From Methylorubrum extorquens (lineage in GTDB: Bacteria > Pseudomonadota > Alphaproteobacteria > Rhizobiales > Beijerinckiaceae), in contig NZ_JALJXF010000001.1 of assembly GCF_024169925.1 (NCBI RefSeq), positions 368,501 through 432,500 on the forward strand: 64,000 nt of DNA, read 5' to 3'. A model generated the notes under the pieces. It did not search any database and was not told the DNA's origin. It saw nothing but the letters and a program-made list of their open reading frames with translations. The translations under genes and the position numbers were made by a program. Shown one piece after another: positions 1-9,168 of the stretch (its first letter is position 1; each line of letters starts with the position of its first letter).

Positions 1-1444
1 CGAATTGCTTCTCGATTTCGGCGATCTGCTCCGGCGTCGGCTCGGGCATGCCCGGCGGCAGCTTCATGCCCCCCGGCAACCCGCCGGGCATGCCGCCGCC
101 CAACCCGAACATGTTGCCGAGCGCCTGGCCGATGCCGCCGCGCTTGCCCGAGCCCAGCGACTTCATCATGTCGGCCATGGTCCGGTGCATCTTGAGGAGC
201 TTGTTGATCTCCTCGACCTTGACGCCGGCACCCGCCGCGATGCGCTTCTTACGGCTGTTCTTGAGGAGGTCGGGATTCTTGCGCTCGCCCGGCGTCATCG
301 AGGAGATGATGGCGCGCTGGCGCTTGAACATCTTCTCGTCGAGGTTGGCGCCTTCGACCTGCTTCTTCATCTGCCCCATGCCGGGCAGCATCCCCATCAG
401 GCCGCCGATGCCGCCCATCTTCTCCATCTGGGCGAGCTGCATCGACAGGTCTTCGAGGTCGAACTTGCCCTTCCGCATCTTCTCGGCGGTGCGCAGGGCC
501 TGCTCGTGGTCGATCGTCTCGGCCGCCTTCTCGACGAGCGAGACGATGTCGCCCATGCCGAGGATGCGGTTGGCCACCCGCTGCGGGTGGAATTCCTCCA
601 GCGCATCGACCTTCTCGCCGACGCCGACGAGCTTGATCGGCTTGCCCGTGACAGCGCGCATGGAGAGCGCCGCGCCGCCGCGGGAATCGCCGTCCATGCG
701 GGTCAGCACGATGCCGGTGACGCCGAGGCGCTCGTCGAAGGCGCGCGCGGTGTTGACCGCGTCCTGGCCGGTGAGCGCGTCGGCCACCAGCAGGACTTCG
801 TGGGGGTTCGTCGCCGCCTTGACCTCGGCGGCCTCGTTCATCAGGCCCTCGTCGACCGTGGTGCGGCCGGCGGTGTCGAGCATCACCACGTCGAAGCCGC
901 CGAGCCGGGCGGCCTCCATGGCACGCCGGGCGATCTGCACCGCCGACTGGCCGGCGACGATCGGCAGGCTCTCGACCTCGACCTGCTTGGCGAGCACCGC
1001 CAACTGCTCCATCGCCGCGGGACGCCGCGTATCGAGGGAGGCGAGCAGCACCCGGCGCTTGTCGCGCTGGTTCAGCCGCCGGGCGATCTTGGCCGTGGTA
1101 GTCGTCTTGCCCGAGCCCTGGAGGCCGACCATGAGGATGGCGACGGGGGCCGGTGCGTTGAGATCGACGACGCTGGCATCGGTGCCGAGCATCGCGATGA
1201 GCTCGTCGTTGACGATCTTCACGACCATCTGGCCGGGCGTCACCGACTTGAGCACGACGGCGCCAACCGCCTTCTCGCGCACCTTGTCGGTGAACGCGCG
1301 CACCACCTCCAGCGCCACGTCGGCTTCGAGGAGCGCGCGGCGCACCTCGCGCATGGCGGCGGTGACGTCGGCCTCCGTCAGCGCGCCGCGGCGCGTCAGG
1401 CCGGAGAGGATACCGGAGAGGCGGTCGGAAAGGCCTTCGAACAT
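1..1444 (-). CDS. ffh: Signal recognition particle protein Ffh (3' end beyond window)
   Basis: Ffh is the GTPase of the signal recognition particle; with 4.5S RNA it delivers nascent inner-membrane proteins to FtsY. The start ATG is at 1444 and 481 codons are present before the window edge, so the C-terminus is missing. Visible features are the N-domain (residues 1-90), the P-loop GLQGSGKTT near residues 107-115, the G-domain motifs DTAGR and TRMDGDSRGG, and the methionine-rich M domain (MGMLPGMGQMKK and GGMPGGLPGGMKLPPGMP). The family is usually 450-520 residues, so only a short tail is lost. Assignment by family knowledge is very secure. The long ORFs on the opposite strand are shadows. Confidence 0.98.
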   Translation of the reverse strand, partial: MFEGLSDRLSGILSGLTRRGALTEADVTAAMREVRRALLEADVALEVVRAFTDKVREKAVGAVVLKSVTPGQMVVKIVNDELIAMLGTDASVVDLNAPAPVAILMVGLQGSGKTTTTAKIARRLNQRDKRRVLLASLDTRRPAAMEQLAVLAKQVEVESLPIVAGQSAVQIARRAMEAARLGGFDVVMLDTAGRTTVDEGLMNEAAEVKAATNPHEVLLVADALTGQDAVNTARAFDERLGVTGIVLTRMDGDSRGGAALSMRAVTGKPIKLVGVGEKVDALEEFHPQRVANRILGMGDIVSLVEKAAETIDHEQALRTAEKMRKGKFDLEDLSMQLAQMEKMGGIGGLMGMLPGMGQMKKQVEGANLDEKMFKRQRAIISSMTPGERKNPDLLKNSRKKRIAAGAGVKVEEINKLLKMHRTMADMMKSLGSGKRGGIGQALGNMFGLGGGMPGGLPGGMKLPPGMPEPTPEQIAEIEKQF

Positions 1445-1462
1445 CTGTCGCGTCAGCCTGGG

Positions 1463-1684
1463 CTACTGGTGAAGGCCGGCATTGGCCACGCGGCGCGCAC
1501 GAAGTGCATCCTCGAAGGACGCCACCGCGCGGGCGAACTTGTCCCGGCACGACGCATCGCAGAAGCCGACCACGGCACCGTTGTAGAGGGTCAGCGCCTC
1601 GGGCACGATCGGCTTGCCCGACCACGGGCAGAGGTCGTTGACCGCATCCTCGATGCGCAGGGTGGTGTCGTTCGCGGGCGCCAT
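1463..1684 (-). CDS. Small YHS-like metal-binding protein
   Basis: A 73-residue protein directly upstream of ffh on the same strand (18-base gap). It carries CPWSGKPI near residue 17 and GFCDASCRDKF near residue 45, a cysteine arrangement typical of YHS/TRASH-like treble-clef domains that bind metals. Relatives in rhizobia are often misnamed glutathione S-transferases. The ATG at 1684 was chosen because the protein family begins close to the CPWSG motif; the frame is open to 1852 but that extension is low-complexity Arg/Pro/Ser sequence. Function is inferred only as metal binding. Confidence 0.75.
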   Translation of the reverse strand: MAPANDTTLRIEDAVNDLCPWSGKPIVPEALTLYNGAVVGFCDASCRDKFARAVASFEDALRARRVANAGLHQ

Positions 1685-1950
1685 GGCAGGGCTCGTTTGA
1701 CGCTTCGGCGCACGCTCGGCAACGACAAGGGCGCCCGAGGGCGCACACGCGCTGTCGGACGTTGACCTCCGGCCCCTCGGACCGGTCGGCGGCTCATCGT
1801 GACGTTCGAACGTCGAAATGGAGCCGGGCGGATAGGCCGTGTACCGCTTCAAGTCAATCCCGAGGGCGCGTGGACCGATGCGGGACTGTACCCGAAACGG
1901 ACGTCAGCGAAGGTTTAAGCTTTACGCTTCGTTAAGCATGTTCGGGTCTG

Positions 1951-2457
1951 ATGCCTGTCAACGCACCGCTGGAGGTGCCCGAGGACTACCCGATGTCGGA
2001 ACCCGCGCGACAGGCCCCGTCTCCCGAGCCCGGTCTCCGGACTCCCGCTGCCACCGCGCCGCTGCGGGATTGGCTCACCACCATGCGCACCGCCGTGTCC
2101 GAGACGCACGCCGTCGAGGCGCGCGAGCCGGAGCCCGCTCCCGCCGCGCCGGAAGCCGAGATGCGCAGCAGCGGTTGGTCGCCCCGCCTCGTCTCCGTCG
2201 CCGCAAAATCGGCCGAGGCCGCCGACGAGGACGTGGCCGAGATCATGGCCGAGAACATGATGCTGAAGGCCCGGCTCCGGGTCGAATCCGAGCGCCGCGA
2301 CGAGCTTCAGGTCATCCTGGCCCAGGAAATCCGCGAGCTGCGCGCCCACATCGCCGAAGAGGTCGGCAAGATGGAGGACCTGCGGACCGAGCGCGACCTC
2401 TGGCGCGCCCGCTGCGAGGCCCTGGCCGCACCGCTGTTTCAGGTTCAGCACCGCTGA
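1951..2457 (+). CDS. Hypothetical coiled-coil protein
   Basis: A 168-residue protein of unknown function. The first 90 residues are rich in Pro, Ala and Glu and look disordered; residues 95-160 (from AEIMAENMMLKARLRVESER to RTERDLWRARCEAL) have regular heptad spacing and should form a coiled coil. There is no signal peptide or membrane segment. An internal ATG at 1993 is an alternative start and would give 154 residues. It is transcribed away from the ffh operon and ends 25 bases before a GC-rich hairpin. I do not recognise the family. Confidence 0.6.
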   Translation: MPVNAPLEVPEDYPMSEPARQAPSPEPGLRTPAATAPLRDWLTTMRTAVSETHAVEAREPEPAPAAPEAEMRSSGWSPRLVSVAAKSAEAADEDVAEIMAENMMLKARLRVESERRDELQVILAQEIRELRAHIAEEVGKMEDLRTERDLWRARCEALAAPLFQVQHR

Positions 2458-2482
2458 ACTGCTCGAGTGACCCTGAAAATGC

Positions 2483-2510
2483 GAAGGGCCGCCCCGAGGG
2501 GCGGCCCTTC
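2483..2510. terminator. GC-rich hairpin, likely bidirectional terminator
   Basis: Bases 2483-2495 and 2498-2510 are perfect inverted complements (13 base pairs, core GGGCCGCCCC) around a two-base centre. Read on the minus strand the hairpin is followed by GCATTTTC, a weak T-tract. It lies between the coiled-coil gene (plus strand, ends 2457) and the small ORF at 2562-2630 (minus strand), so it can terminate both. Confidence 0.65.
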
Positions 2511-2561
2511 CATTGTCGAACCGGTCAGTCCGACGAAACCTGCTGAGATCCCGCGGGTGCG

Positions 2562-2630
2562 TTAGGCGCACACGCCGGAGGCAACAGTCCAGGTCTTGGT
2601 CGTCGGCGACGGCTGATGACAATGAGACAC
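2562..2630 (-). CDS. Possible 22-residue small protein or leader peptide
   Basis: A GTG-initiated ORF of 22 codons ending in TAA. Its upstream sequence 2646-2631 (minus strand) is an unusually long Shine-Dalgarno match, GAAAGGAGGTGATCCA, with AGGAGG seven bases before the GTG. The peptide starts MSHCHQPS, contains KTWTV and ends GVCA, with two cysteines, and lacks a signal or membrane segment. About 50 bases after the stop lies the hairpin at 2483-2510, so the whole could be one short transcript. I know of no family match. It could be a genuine small protein, a leader peptide, or a regulatory RNA whose SD-like part has another role. Confidence 0.4.
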   Translation of the reverse strand: MSHCHQPSPTTKTWTVASGVCA

Positions 2631-2646
2631 TGGATCACCTCCTTTC
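2631..2646 (-). promoter_or_regulatory. Extended Shine-Dalgarno sequence
   Basis: On the minus strand this reads GAAAGGAGGTGATCCA. With the following G it is the complement of CTGGATCACCTCCTTTC, the end of bacterial 16S rRNA. Ordinary genes in this window pair over 4-6 bases only. It decides the GTG start at 2630. Confidence 0.6.
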
Positions 2647-2980
2647 GTTCGTTGCGGATGAGCCCAAGGTAGGGGCGATTTCCGCCATGCGAAAGGCCCC
2701 CGGCGGCCTATCCGGTGCGTTGTCTCGCCGCGGTGCAGCATGCCGTTTTGGTTTCCTATCCGGCCTCCGGCACCGGGGCCCGCTTCCGCGGCCTCAGGCT
2801 ATCGCTCCGCTCGACGCTTTCCGGCGCTTAAGCCCTAAAGAGCCCGCTCCGCGCGATGCTCTTCGCCCCAACGAGCCGCGATGCGGCTTCGCGCGACGGC
2901 CCTGTCCCCCTATGCCGCTGGCCGACGGACGACGAGGCGCCTAAAGAGGGCGCCCGTCAGCATCGGGCCCTTCAGCCGCC
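2647..2980. other. Intergenic region without a recognised gene
   Basis: About 330 bases between the small minus-strand ORF and the Rieske oxygenase. It should hold the promoter of the small ORF (minus) and that of the oxygenase (plus). A frame is open across 2513-2944 on the plus strand, but its Arg/Pro-rich translation resembles no protein. I saw no tRNA, 6S-like or 4.5S-like RNA signature. Confidence 0.5.
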
Positions 2981-4066
2981 ATGTCCTCCGCCGCCGCCCC
3001 ACGCATCCCCGCCGACGACGCCCTCGATCCGCGCGCCATGCGCGAGCCGTTATCGAGCGCATGGTACTGCGCCGGCCGAGCCTCGGCGGTCGCCGGCGGC
3101 AAGATGCGGGCGGTCGCGCTCAACGGCGAGCAGGTCGTGCTCGGCCGGGCGAAGGATGGCAGCCTGTTCGCCCTGCGCGACCGCTGCCCCCATCGCGGCA
3201 TGGCGCTGTCCAAGGGCCGGTTCGACGGCGACACGCTGATGTGTCCGTTCCACGGCTGGCGCTTCGGCACCGACGGGCGCTGCCGCGACGTACCGACGCT
3301 CTCCGCGCACGACGCTTCCGACTTCTCGCGCATCGCGGTCCAGCGCTTTCCCATCGTCGAGAGCGCCGGCTTCCTCTGGGTGAACCCGCATCTCGGCCCC
3401 GCCGACCCGGCCGCCGTGCCGGCGGTGCCCGCCCTCGATTTCGAGCCGGCCGGCTGCCTCGTGCTCGAATTGGAGGTCGAGGCCTCGTTCGACCTGACGA
3501 CGCTGAGCCTCGTCGATCCGGGCCATGTCGCCTTCGTCCACGACACGTGGTGGTTCCGGCCCTCGAAGGAACTGCGAGAGAAGGTGAAGACCTTCCAGCC
3601 CGTGCCGCACGGCTTCGTCATGACGAGCCATGCCACGACGACGAGTTCGCCGGTCTACCGCCTGCTCGGCGGCGCACCGGAGGTCGAGATCGAGTTCCGC
3701 CTGCCCGGCGTGCGGCTGGAGCGGATCAAGGCGGGCACGAAGCGCGTGGCGAACTACACCTTCGCCACGCCGATGGGGCCCAACCGGACGATGCTGACCA
3801 ACGCGCTCTACTGGAGCTTGCCGGCGCTCAACCTCCTTAAGCCGATCGCCAAGCCGCTGATGCGCCAGTTCCTGACCCAGGATCAGCAGGTGCTCCAGCA
3901 CGCGCAGGCGGGCCTCGACCGCAAGCCGACCATGGTGCTGCTCGGCCAGGGCGATCTGCCCTCGCAATGGTATTTCCGCCTTAAGCGCGAGGCCCTGGAG
4001 GCAGCGCGCGAGAGCCGCCCCTTCTCCAACCCGCTGACCCGCCAGGAACTGCGCTGGCGCTCCTGA
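2981..4066 (+). CDS. Rieske [2Fe-2S] aromatic ring-hydroxylating oxygenase
   Basis: A 361-residue oxygenase alpha subunit of the vanillate O-demethylase type. The Rieske cluster ligands are Cys69 and His71 (in CPHRG) and Cys88 and His91 (in CPFHGW). The mononuclear iron site is probably formed within LVDPGHVAFVHD (near residue 182), which carries the Asp and two His of the family pattern. The C-terminal part is the usual catalytic domain. No reductase partner gene is adjacent, so electrons must come from elsewhere. Such enzymes demethylate or hydroxylate aromatic or related substrates; the actual substrate cannot be read from sequence. Confidence 0.88.
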   Translation: MSSAAAPRIPADDALDPRAMREPLSSAWYCAGRASAVAGGKMRAVALNGEQVVLGRAKDGSLFALRDRCPHRGMALSKGRFDGDTLMCPFHGWRFGTDGRCRDVPTLSAHDASDFSRIAVQRFPIVESAGFLWVNPHLGPADPAAVPAVPALDFEPAGCLVLELEVEASFDLTTLSLVDPGHVAFVHDTWWFRPSKELREKVKTFQPVPHGFVMTSHATTTSSPVYRLLGGAPEVEIEFRLPGVRLERIKAGTKRVANYTFATPMGPNRTMLTNALYWSLPALNLLKPIAKPLMRQFLTQDQQVLQHAQAGLDRKPTMVLLGQGDLPSQWYFRLKREALEAARESRPFSNPLTRQELRWRS

Positions 4067-4115
4067 GGCCCTGCGCCGCGCTTGAACCACGGACCGGACG
4101 GGCCATCTTGGCCGT

Positions 4116-5177
4116 ATGAAGAAGCGTGGCCTGCTCACGGTCGCCAGCGCGGCCACGGTGATGACCCTCGGGGGTGTCGGCTACGCCGCGCATCGCCGGG
4201 GCAAGAACCCCTATTACCGCGGCCCCCAGAGCGCGCATTTCGATGGCTTGCGCTTCCACGCCCCGAACCAGCCGCCCGACAAGTCGCTCTCCGACCTCGC
4301 CCGCTGGCGCCGGACCGGCAAGCCCGAGGCGTGGCCGTCAAGCTTCCCGAGCCCGTTTCCCGCCGACAAACCCCCGGAGCGGTTCGAGGGGCTTCGCGTC
4401 GTGCTGATCGGACATGCGAGCTACCTGTTCCAGGTCGCGGGCCGCAACATCCTGGTCGATCCGGTCTATGCCAAGCGCGCGAGCCCGGTCCGCTTTGCCG
4501 GGCCGAAGCGGGTCAACGCGCAGGGCGTCGCCTATGCCGACCTGCCGCCGATCGATGCGGTGCTGATCACCCACAACCACTACGACCATCTCGACGGGCC
4601 GACGATCGCCCGCCTGTGGCAGGATCATCAACCGCTGATCGTCGCCCCGCTCGGCAACGACGCGATCCTGCGCGGCTACGACGAGACCATGCATGTCGAG
4701 ACCCGCGACTGGGGCGAGTCGGTCGATCTCGGCGCCGGTATCACCGTGCATCTGACGCCGGCCAACCACTGGTCGGCGCGCGGCCTCAACGACCGGCGCA
4801 TGGCCCTGTGGTGCGCCTTCCTGCTGACGACGCCCCGCGGCGTCCACTACCATGTCGGCGATACCGGCCTCGGCGATGGCGCGATCTTCCGGGACATCCG
4901 CGCCCGGTTCGGCCCGCCCCGTCTCGCGACTCTGCCGATCGGCGCCTACGAACCGCGCTGGTTCATGCAGCCGCAGCACATGAACCCGGCCGACGCGGTG
5001 GAGGCGCTGAGCCTCCTCGGCGCCGATCAGGCGCTTGGCCACCATTGGGGCACGTTCAAGCTGACGGACGAGGGCATCGAGCGTCCCGTTGAGGCGCTGG
5101 GCGAAGCGCTGACGGCGGCCGCACTTGCGCCGGAGCGGTTCCTGGCGCTGCGGCCTGGGCAGGTCTGGGAAGGGTAG
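4116..5177 (+). CDS. Metallo-beta-lactamase-fold hydrolase (NAPE-PLD/RomA-like)
   Basis: A 353-residue protein of the beta-lactamase superfamily. The metal-binding motif HNHYDH starts at residue 153, and further family features are NHWSARG, HVGDTG and LGHHWGTF. The layout matches the group containing N-acylphosphatidylethanolamine phospholipase D and outer-membrane protein RomA. Residues 1-25 contain Lys/Arg followed by a hydrophobic, glycine-rich stretch, suggesting a membrane anchor or signal. It follows the Rieske gene by 49 bases and may be co-transcribed. Substrate unknown; a phosphodiesterase or lactonase role is inference from the fold. Confidence 0.85.
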   Translation: MKKRGLLTVASAATVMTLGGVGYAAHRRGKNPYYRGPQSAHFDGLRFHAPNQPPDKSLSDLARWRRTGKPEAWPSSFPSPFPADKPPERFEGLRVVLIGHASYLFQVAGRNILVDPVYAKRASPVRFAGPKRVNAQGVAYADLPPIDAVLITHNHYDHLDGPTIARLWQDHQPLIVAPLGNDAILRGYDETMHVETRDWGESVDLGAGITVHLTPANHWSARGLNDRRMALWCAFLLTTPRGVHYHVGDTGLGDGAIFRDIRARFGPPRLATLPIGAYEPRWFMQPQHMNPADAVEALSLLGADQALGHHWGTFKLTDEGIERPVEALGEALTAAALAPERFLALRPGQVWEG

Positions 5178-5202
5178 CGGTCGCCGATCGGGATCGCCCG
5201 GT

Positions 5203-6093
5203 TCACCCGACGTCGTCCGGCTCCTGTCGTCGGTTGCCGGATTGACGGCTCGCCAGCGTGATCCCCGCCGAAGCCGCCACGATGCAGGCGATGGCCCCGC
5301 CCTGCATCGGAGTCAGCCGCTCGCCGAGCAGGGCGAGGGCGGCCACCGACGCGACGGCCGGCTCCAGGCTCATCAGCACCCCGAAGGCCGGGCGGGGCAG
5401 GCACGTGAGGGCGAACATTTCGAGCGAGTAGGGCAGGGCGCTCGACAGGATCGCGATGACGAGACCTGTTATGAGCGTCGCCGGGGTGAACAGGTCGCCG
5501 CCGGCTTCCACGAGGCCCACCGGTGCGACGACGAGGGCGGCGACCAGCATGCCGAGCGACACCGCCCGCCCGCCGCCGGCCCGGCCGGCGCGCTGGCCGA
5601 ACACGATGTAGGCCGCCCAGCATAGGCCCGCGCCGAGAGCCAGCGCCGCACCCGTCGGATCGAGGGTGCTCGCCTCGCCCAGCGGCAGCAGCAGGCCGAG
5701 CCCGAGCACCGCGAGGCCGATCCAGGCGAAATCGCGGGCCCGGCGCGAGCCCGCCAACGCCACGGCGAGCGGACCGGTGAACTCGATGGCCACCGCGATC
5801 CCGAGCGGGATCGTGCGGAGCGAGAGATAGAACAGCAGGTTCATGAGCCCGAGCGCCGCGCCGTAGAGCGCGATGGCGCCGATCTCGCCTCGTTCGAGAC
5901 TGCGCCGCCACGGCCGCCAGACCGCGAGCAGGATCAGTGCCGAGAAGCCGACGCGGAGCGTGGTGACGCCTGCCGCGCCGACGACCGGAAACAGCCCCTT
6001 GGCCAAAGCGGCGCCGCTCTGGATCGAGACCATCCCCGCCAGGAGGGCGAGGATCGGCAGGGCGATGTCGGGCGCGGCGTTGCGTCCGCGCAC
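5203..6093 (-). CDS. EamA/RhtA-type inner-membrane exporter
   Basis: A 296-residue transporter with about ten hydrophobic segments and two EamA repeats. The segment AIEFTGPLAVAL in the first half and GVLMSLEPAVASVAALALLGE in the second are hallmarks of the RhtA (threonine/homoserine exporter) branch of the drug/metabolite transporter superfamily. I chose the GTG at 6093, two bases after the hslU stop, because the first membrane segment begins a few residues later; there is no ATG before residue 24. It probably sits in the hslV-hslU transcript. Likely exports amino acids or related metabolites. Confidence 0.85.
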   Translation of the reverse strand: MRGRNAAPDIALPILALLAGMVSIQSGAALAKGLFPVVGAAGVTTLRVGFSALILLAVWRPWRRSLERGEIGAIALYGAALGLMNLLFYLSLRTIPLGIAVAIEFTGPLAVALAGSRRARDFAWIGLAVLGLGLLLPLGEASTLDPTGAALALGAGLCWAAYIVFGQRAGRAGGGRAVSLGMLVAALVVAPVGLVEAGGDLFTPATLITGLVIAILSSALPYSLEMFALTCLPRPAFGVLMSLEPAVASVAALALLGERLTPMQGGAIACIVAASAGITLASRQSGNRRQEPDDVG

Positions 6094-6095
6094 GG

Positions 6096-7409
6096 TCAGA
6101 GGATGAAGCGGCTGAGATCCGCGTTCGCGGCCAGATCCTCGACGCGATCGCGCACATAGGCCGCATCGATCGGCACCGTCTCGCCGGAGCGGTCGGTGGC
6201 CGTGAACGAGATCTCGTCGATCACCCGTTCCAGCACCGTCTGCAGGCGGCGGGCGCCGATATTCTCCACCGAGCCGTTCACCTCGACGGCGACACGGGCC
6301 AACGCGTCGATGGCATCCTCGGTGAAGTCGAGGGTGACGCCCTCCGTCTCCATCAGCGCCACCGTCTGCTTGATGAGGCTTGCCTCGGTCGCGGTGAGGA
6401 TCTGCTTGAAATCCTCGACGGTCAGCGGCTGCAACTCGACGCGGATCGGCAGGCGGCCCTGCAATTCGGGCAGGAGATCCGAGGGCTTCGAGACGTGGAA
6501 GGCGCCGGATGCGATGAACAGGATGTGGTCGGTCTTCACCGGCCCATGCTTGGTCGCAACCGTGGTGCCCTCGATCAGGGGCAGCAGATCGCGCTGCACG
6601 CCCTCGCGGGAGACGTCGGCGCCCGAGCGGCCCTCGCGGGCGCAAATCTTGTCGATCTCGTCGAGGAAGACGATGCCGTTATCCTCGACCTCGCGGATCG
6701 CCTCGCGGGTCAGCGCGTCGTCGTCCACGAGCTTGTCGCTCTCCTCGGCGATCAGCGGCGCGTAGGCCTCCGCCACCGTGATGCGGCGCGGCTTGCCGCG
6801 CTGGCCGCCGAGCGCCTTGCCCAGCATGTCGGAGATGTTGATCGCGCCCATCGATGCGCCCGGCATTCCGGGGATCTCGAACATCGGCATGCCCTGCGAA
6901 CCGGACGGGGCCAGCTCGATCTCGACCTCCTTGTCGTCGAGTTCGCTCGCCCGCAGCTTCTTGCGGAAGCTTTCGCGCGTCGCTTGGCTCGCGGTCGGCC
7001 CGACCAGGGCGTCGAGGATGCGCGATTCGGCGGCTGCTTCCGCCTTGGCCTTCACCGCCTTGCGCTTCTCCTCCCGCGTCAGGCCGATGCCGACCTCCAC
7101 GAGGTCGCGCACGATCTGCTCCACGTCGCGGCCGACATAGCCGACCTCCGTGAACTTGGTCGCCTCGATCTTGAGGAAGGGCGCACCCGCGAGCCGGGCG
7201 AGGCGCCGGGCGATCTCGGTCTTGCCGCAGCCCGTCGGGCCGATCATCAGGATGTTCTTGGGCGCCACCTCGTCCCGCAGCGGCCCTTTCAGTTGCTGGC
7301 GCCGCCAACGGTTGCGCAAGGCGATCGCGACCGCGCGCTTGGCGTCCTTCTGGCCGACGATGAAGCGGTCGAGCTCGGAGACGATCTCGCGGGGAGAGAA
7401 GGTGGTCAT
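6096..7409 (-). CDS. hslU: ATP-dependent protease ATPase subunit HslU
   Basis: HslU is the AAA+ unfoldase ring that feeds substrates to the HslV peptidase. The 437-residue length is normal. It begins with the family signature ([20 protein letters not shown]), has the Walker A motif GPTGCGKT at residues 57-64, Walker [10 protein letters not shown] near residue 250 and the C-terminal tail DLSRFIL that docks into HslV. It lies 111 bases downstream of hslV on the same strand, as in most Proteobacteria. Heat-shock control is expected from the family; I did not identify its promoter. Confidence 0.98.
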
Positions 7410-7520
7410 CGGGCTCCTGCGGCCGTTTTTTTGGGACGTGTGGGGCGGCGCGTCGGGCGCGGGGCCTTCCCCACGAACGATCTAAGCGGGCGAGTCCCGG
7501 CTTTCCAGGGAGCGCGGCCC

Positions 7521-8081
7521 TCAGGCCGCGTCGAGGGTTTCGATCACGAGGTTGCCGTTGGTGTAGACGCAGATCTCGGCGGCGATCTTCATCGACCGGC
7601 GCACGATCGCCTCGGCGTCGAGTTCGCCATCCTCGAGCGCGCGGGCGGCGGAGAGGGCGTAGTTGCCCCCTGAGCCGATCGCCATCACCCCGGTCTCGGG
7701 CTCCAGCACGTCGCCGGAGCCGGACAGCAGCAGGCTCACTTCCTTGTCGGCGACCAGCATCATCGCCTCCAGCCGGCGCAGATAGCGGTCGGTGCGCCAA
7801 TCCTTGGTGAGTTCGACGCAGGCGCGGGTGAGCTGGCCGGGATACTGCTCCAGCTTGGCCTCCAGCCGCTCGAACAGGGTGAAGGCGTCGGCGGTGGCAC
7901 CGGCGAAGCCGCCGATCACGGTGCCCTTTGCGAGGCGCCGGACCTTGCGGGCGTTGCCCTTCACGATGGTCTGGCCGAGGCTGACCTGACCGTCGCCGCC
8001 GATCACCACCCGGCCGCCCTTGCGGACCATGAGGATCGTGGTGGCGTGCATCTGCGGCAGGCGATCGTCGGTCTGGGCCAA
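7521..8081 (-). CDS. hslV: ATP-dependent protease peptidase subunit HslV
   Basis: A 186-residue threonine peptidase of the proteasome-beta family. The short propeptide ends at HA, so Thr14 of [12 protein letters not shown] becomes the N-terminal nucleophile. GDGQVS and the GSGGNYA segment are conserved. It is the first gene of the hslV-hslU pair and is divergent from motA, with 199 bases between them carrying both promoters. Confidence 0.98.
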   Translation of the reverse strand: MAQTDDRLPQMHATTILMVRKGGRVVIGGDGQVSLGQTIVKGNARKVRRLAKGTVIGGFAGATADAFTLFERLEAKLEQYPGQLTRACVELTKDWRTDRYLRRLEAMMLVADKEVSLLLSGSGDVLEPETGVMAIGSGGNYALSAARALEDGELDAEAIVRRSMKIAAEICVYTNGNLVIETLDAA

Positions 8082-8280
8082 GGAAACGCTCCGGTTCGAG
8101 GGAAAAAGGCCGAGCCTCAGTTAGGCGCTCGAACGCCCGGCTCCAAGGTCGGCCCCGGCAAGGACAGGCGCTGGCGTTGCGTGAAAAAGCTCCGCGCAAG
8201 CCACTATGCCTATTGGCTCGGACAAAGGGCCGCCGCGCGTCGGCACCCGTCCCCGCAGCGGTGTCCCCCGGAGTCTTCTC

Positions 8281-9156
8281 ATGGGAATCCTCGTCGGCCT
8301 CGTCATCGCGATCGGCTGCATGCTCGGCGGCTTTGTCGCCATGGGCGGGCACCTGATCGTGATTTGGCAGCCCTGGGAGTTCGTCATCATCTTCGGCATG
8401 GCGGCGGGCACCTTCGTCATCGCCAACCCGATGAAGACGGTGGTCGACTCCGGTAAGGCGACGATGGAGGCCTTCACCAACAAGGGGCCGAAGCGCCAGG
8501 ACTTCCTCTCGCTGCTGGGGCTGCTGCACGCGCTGATGCGCGACTTGAAGACCAAGCCCCGCAACGAGGTCGAGACGCATTTCGACGATCCGGCGAATTC
8601 CGAGATCTTCAAGAATTATCCCGAGGTGACCAAGGACCAGGATCTGGTCTTGTTCATCTGCGACTATTGCCGCCTGATCCTCATCGGCAACGCCCGCTCG
8701 CACGAGATCGAGGCGCTGATGGAAGAAGAGATCGGCACCCACAAGAAGTACAAGCTCAAGCCCTACGCCGCGATCAACACCGTGGCGGAGGCGCTGCCGG
8801 CGCTCGGGATCGTCGCGGCGGTGCTCGGCATCGTGAAGGCGATGGGTGCGCTCGACCAGTCGCCGCAGATCCTCGGCGGCCTGATCGGCGCGGCGCTGGT
8901 CGGCACCTTCATCGGCGTGTTCGCGTCCTACGGGATGCTCGCCCCGCTCGCCGTGAAGATTAAAGGCGTGCGCGAGAAGCAGTGCAGCGTCTACACCATC
9001 GTGAAGCAGAGCCTGATCGCCTACATGAACGGCGCGCTGCCCCAGGTCGCGATCGAGCACGGCCGCAAGGGTATTGCCGGCGCCGACCGCCCGACCATCG
9101 ACGAGGTCGAGAGCGCAACCGTGCCCGGCGCCCGCGCCGAACCGGCCGCGGCGTAA
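8281..9156 (+). CDS. motA: Flagellar motor stator protein MotA
   Basis: MotA and MotB form the proton-conducting stator that drives flagellar rotation. The 291-residue protein has four membrane segments: residues 2-20, 30-50, and the pair around residues 170-220 (AALGIVAAVLGIVKAMGAL and GALVGTFIGVFASYGML). The ATG at 8281 was preferred to the in-frame ATG at 8206 because it begins exactly at the first membrane helix, as in other MotA proteins. It heads the plus-strand motA-fliM-fliN-fliG-flhB cluster, while motB lies in the opposite-strand group at 18.9-20.3 kb. Confidence 0.97.
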   Translation: MGILVGLVIAIGCMLGGFVAMGGHLIVIWQPWEFVIIFGMAAGTFVIANPMKTVVDSGKATMEAFTNKGPKRQDFLSLLGLLHALMRDLKTKPRNEVETHFDDPANSEIFKNYPEVTKDQDLVLFICDYCRLILIGNARSHEIEALMEEEIGTHKKYKLKPYAAINTVAEALPALGIVAAVLGIVKAMGALDQSPQILGGLIGAALVGTFIGVFASYGMLAPLAVKIKGVREKQCSVYTIVKQSLIAYMNGALPQVAIEHGRKGIAGADRPTIDEVESATVPGARAEPAAA

Positions 9157-9168
9157 GGGCCTTTCCCG

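Noticed and set aside
5..1765. Long plus-strand ORF opposite ffh
   Set aside because: It is the antisense shadow of ffh, which shows every SRP GTPase motif; the plus-strand product is His/Leu/Arg-rich and unlike any family.
2630..2646. End of a 16S rRNA gene
   Set aside because: Only 17 bases match the 16S 3' tail and sequence on either side is unrelated to rRNA; a Shine-Dalgarno explanation fits the ORF that follows.
2513..2944. 143-codon plus-strand ORF before the Rieske gene
   Set aside because: Arg/Pro-rich product with no ribosome binding site; it crosses the terminator and the minus-strand small ORF.
6679..9060. 793-codon minus-strand ORF across hslU, hslV and motA
   Set aside because: It runs through three well-supported genes in another frame and has the repetitive composition typical of GC-rich shadow frames.
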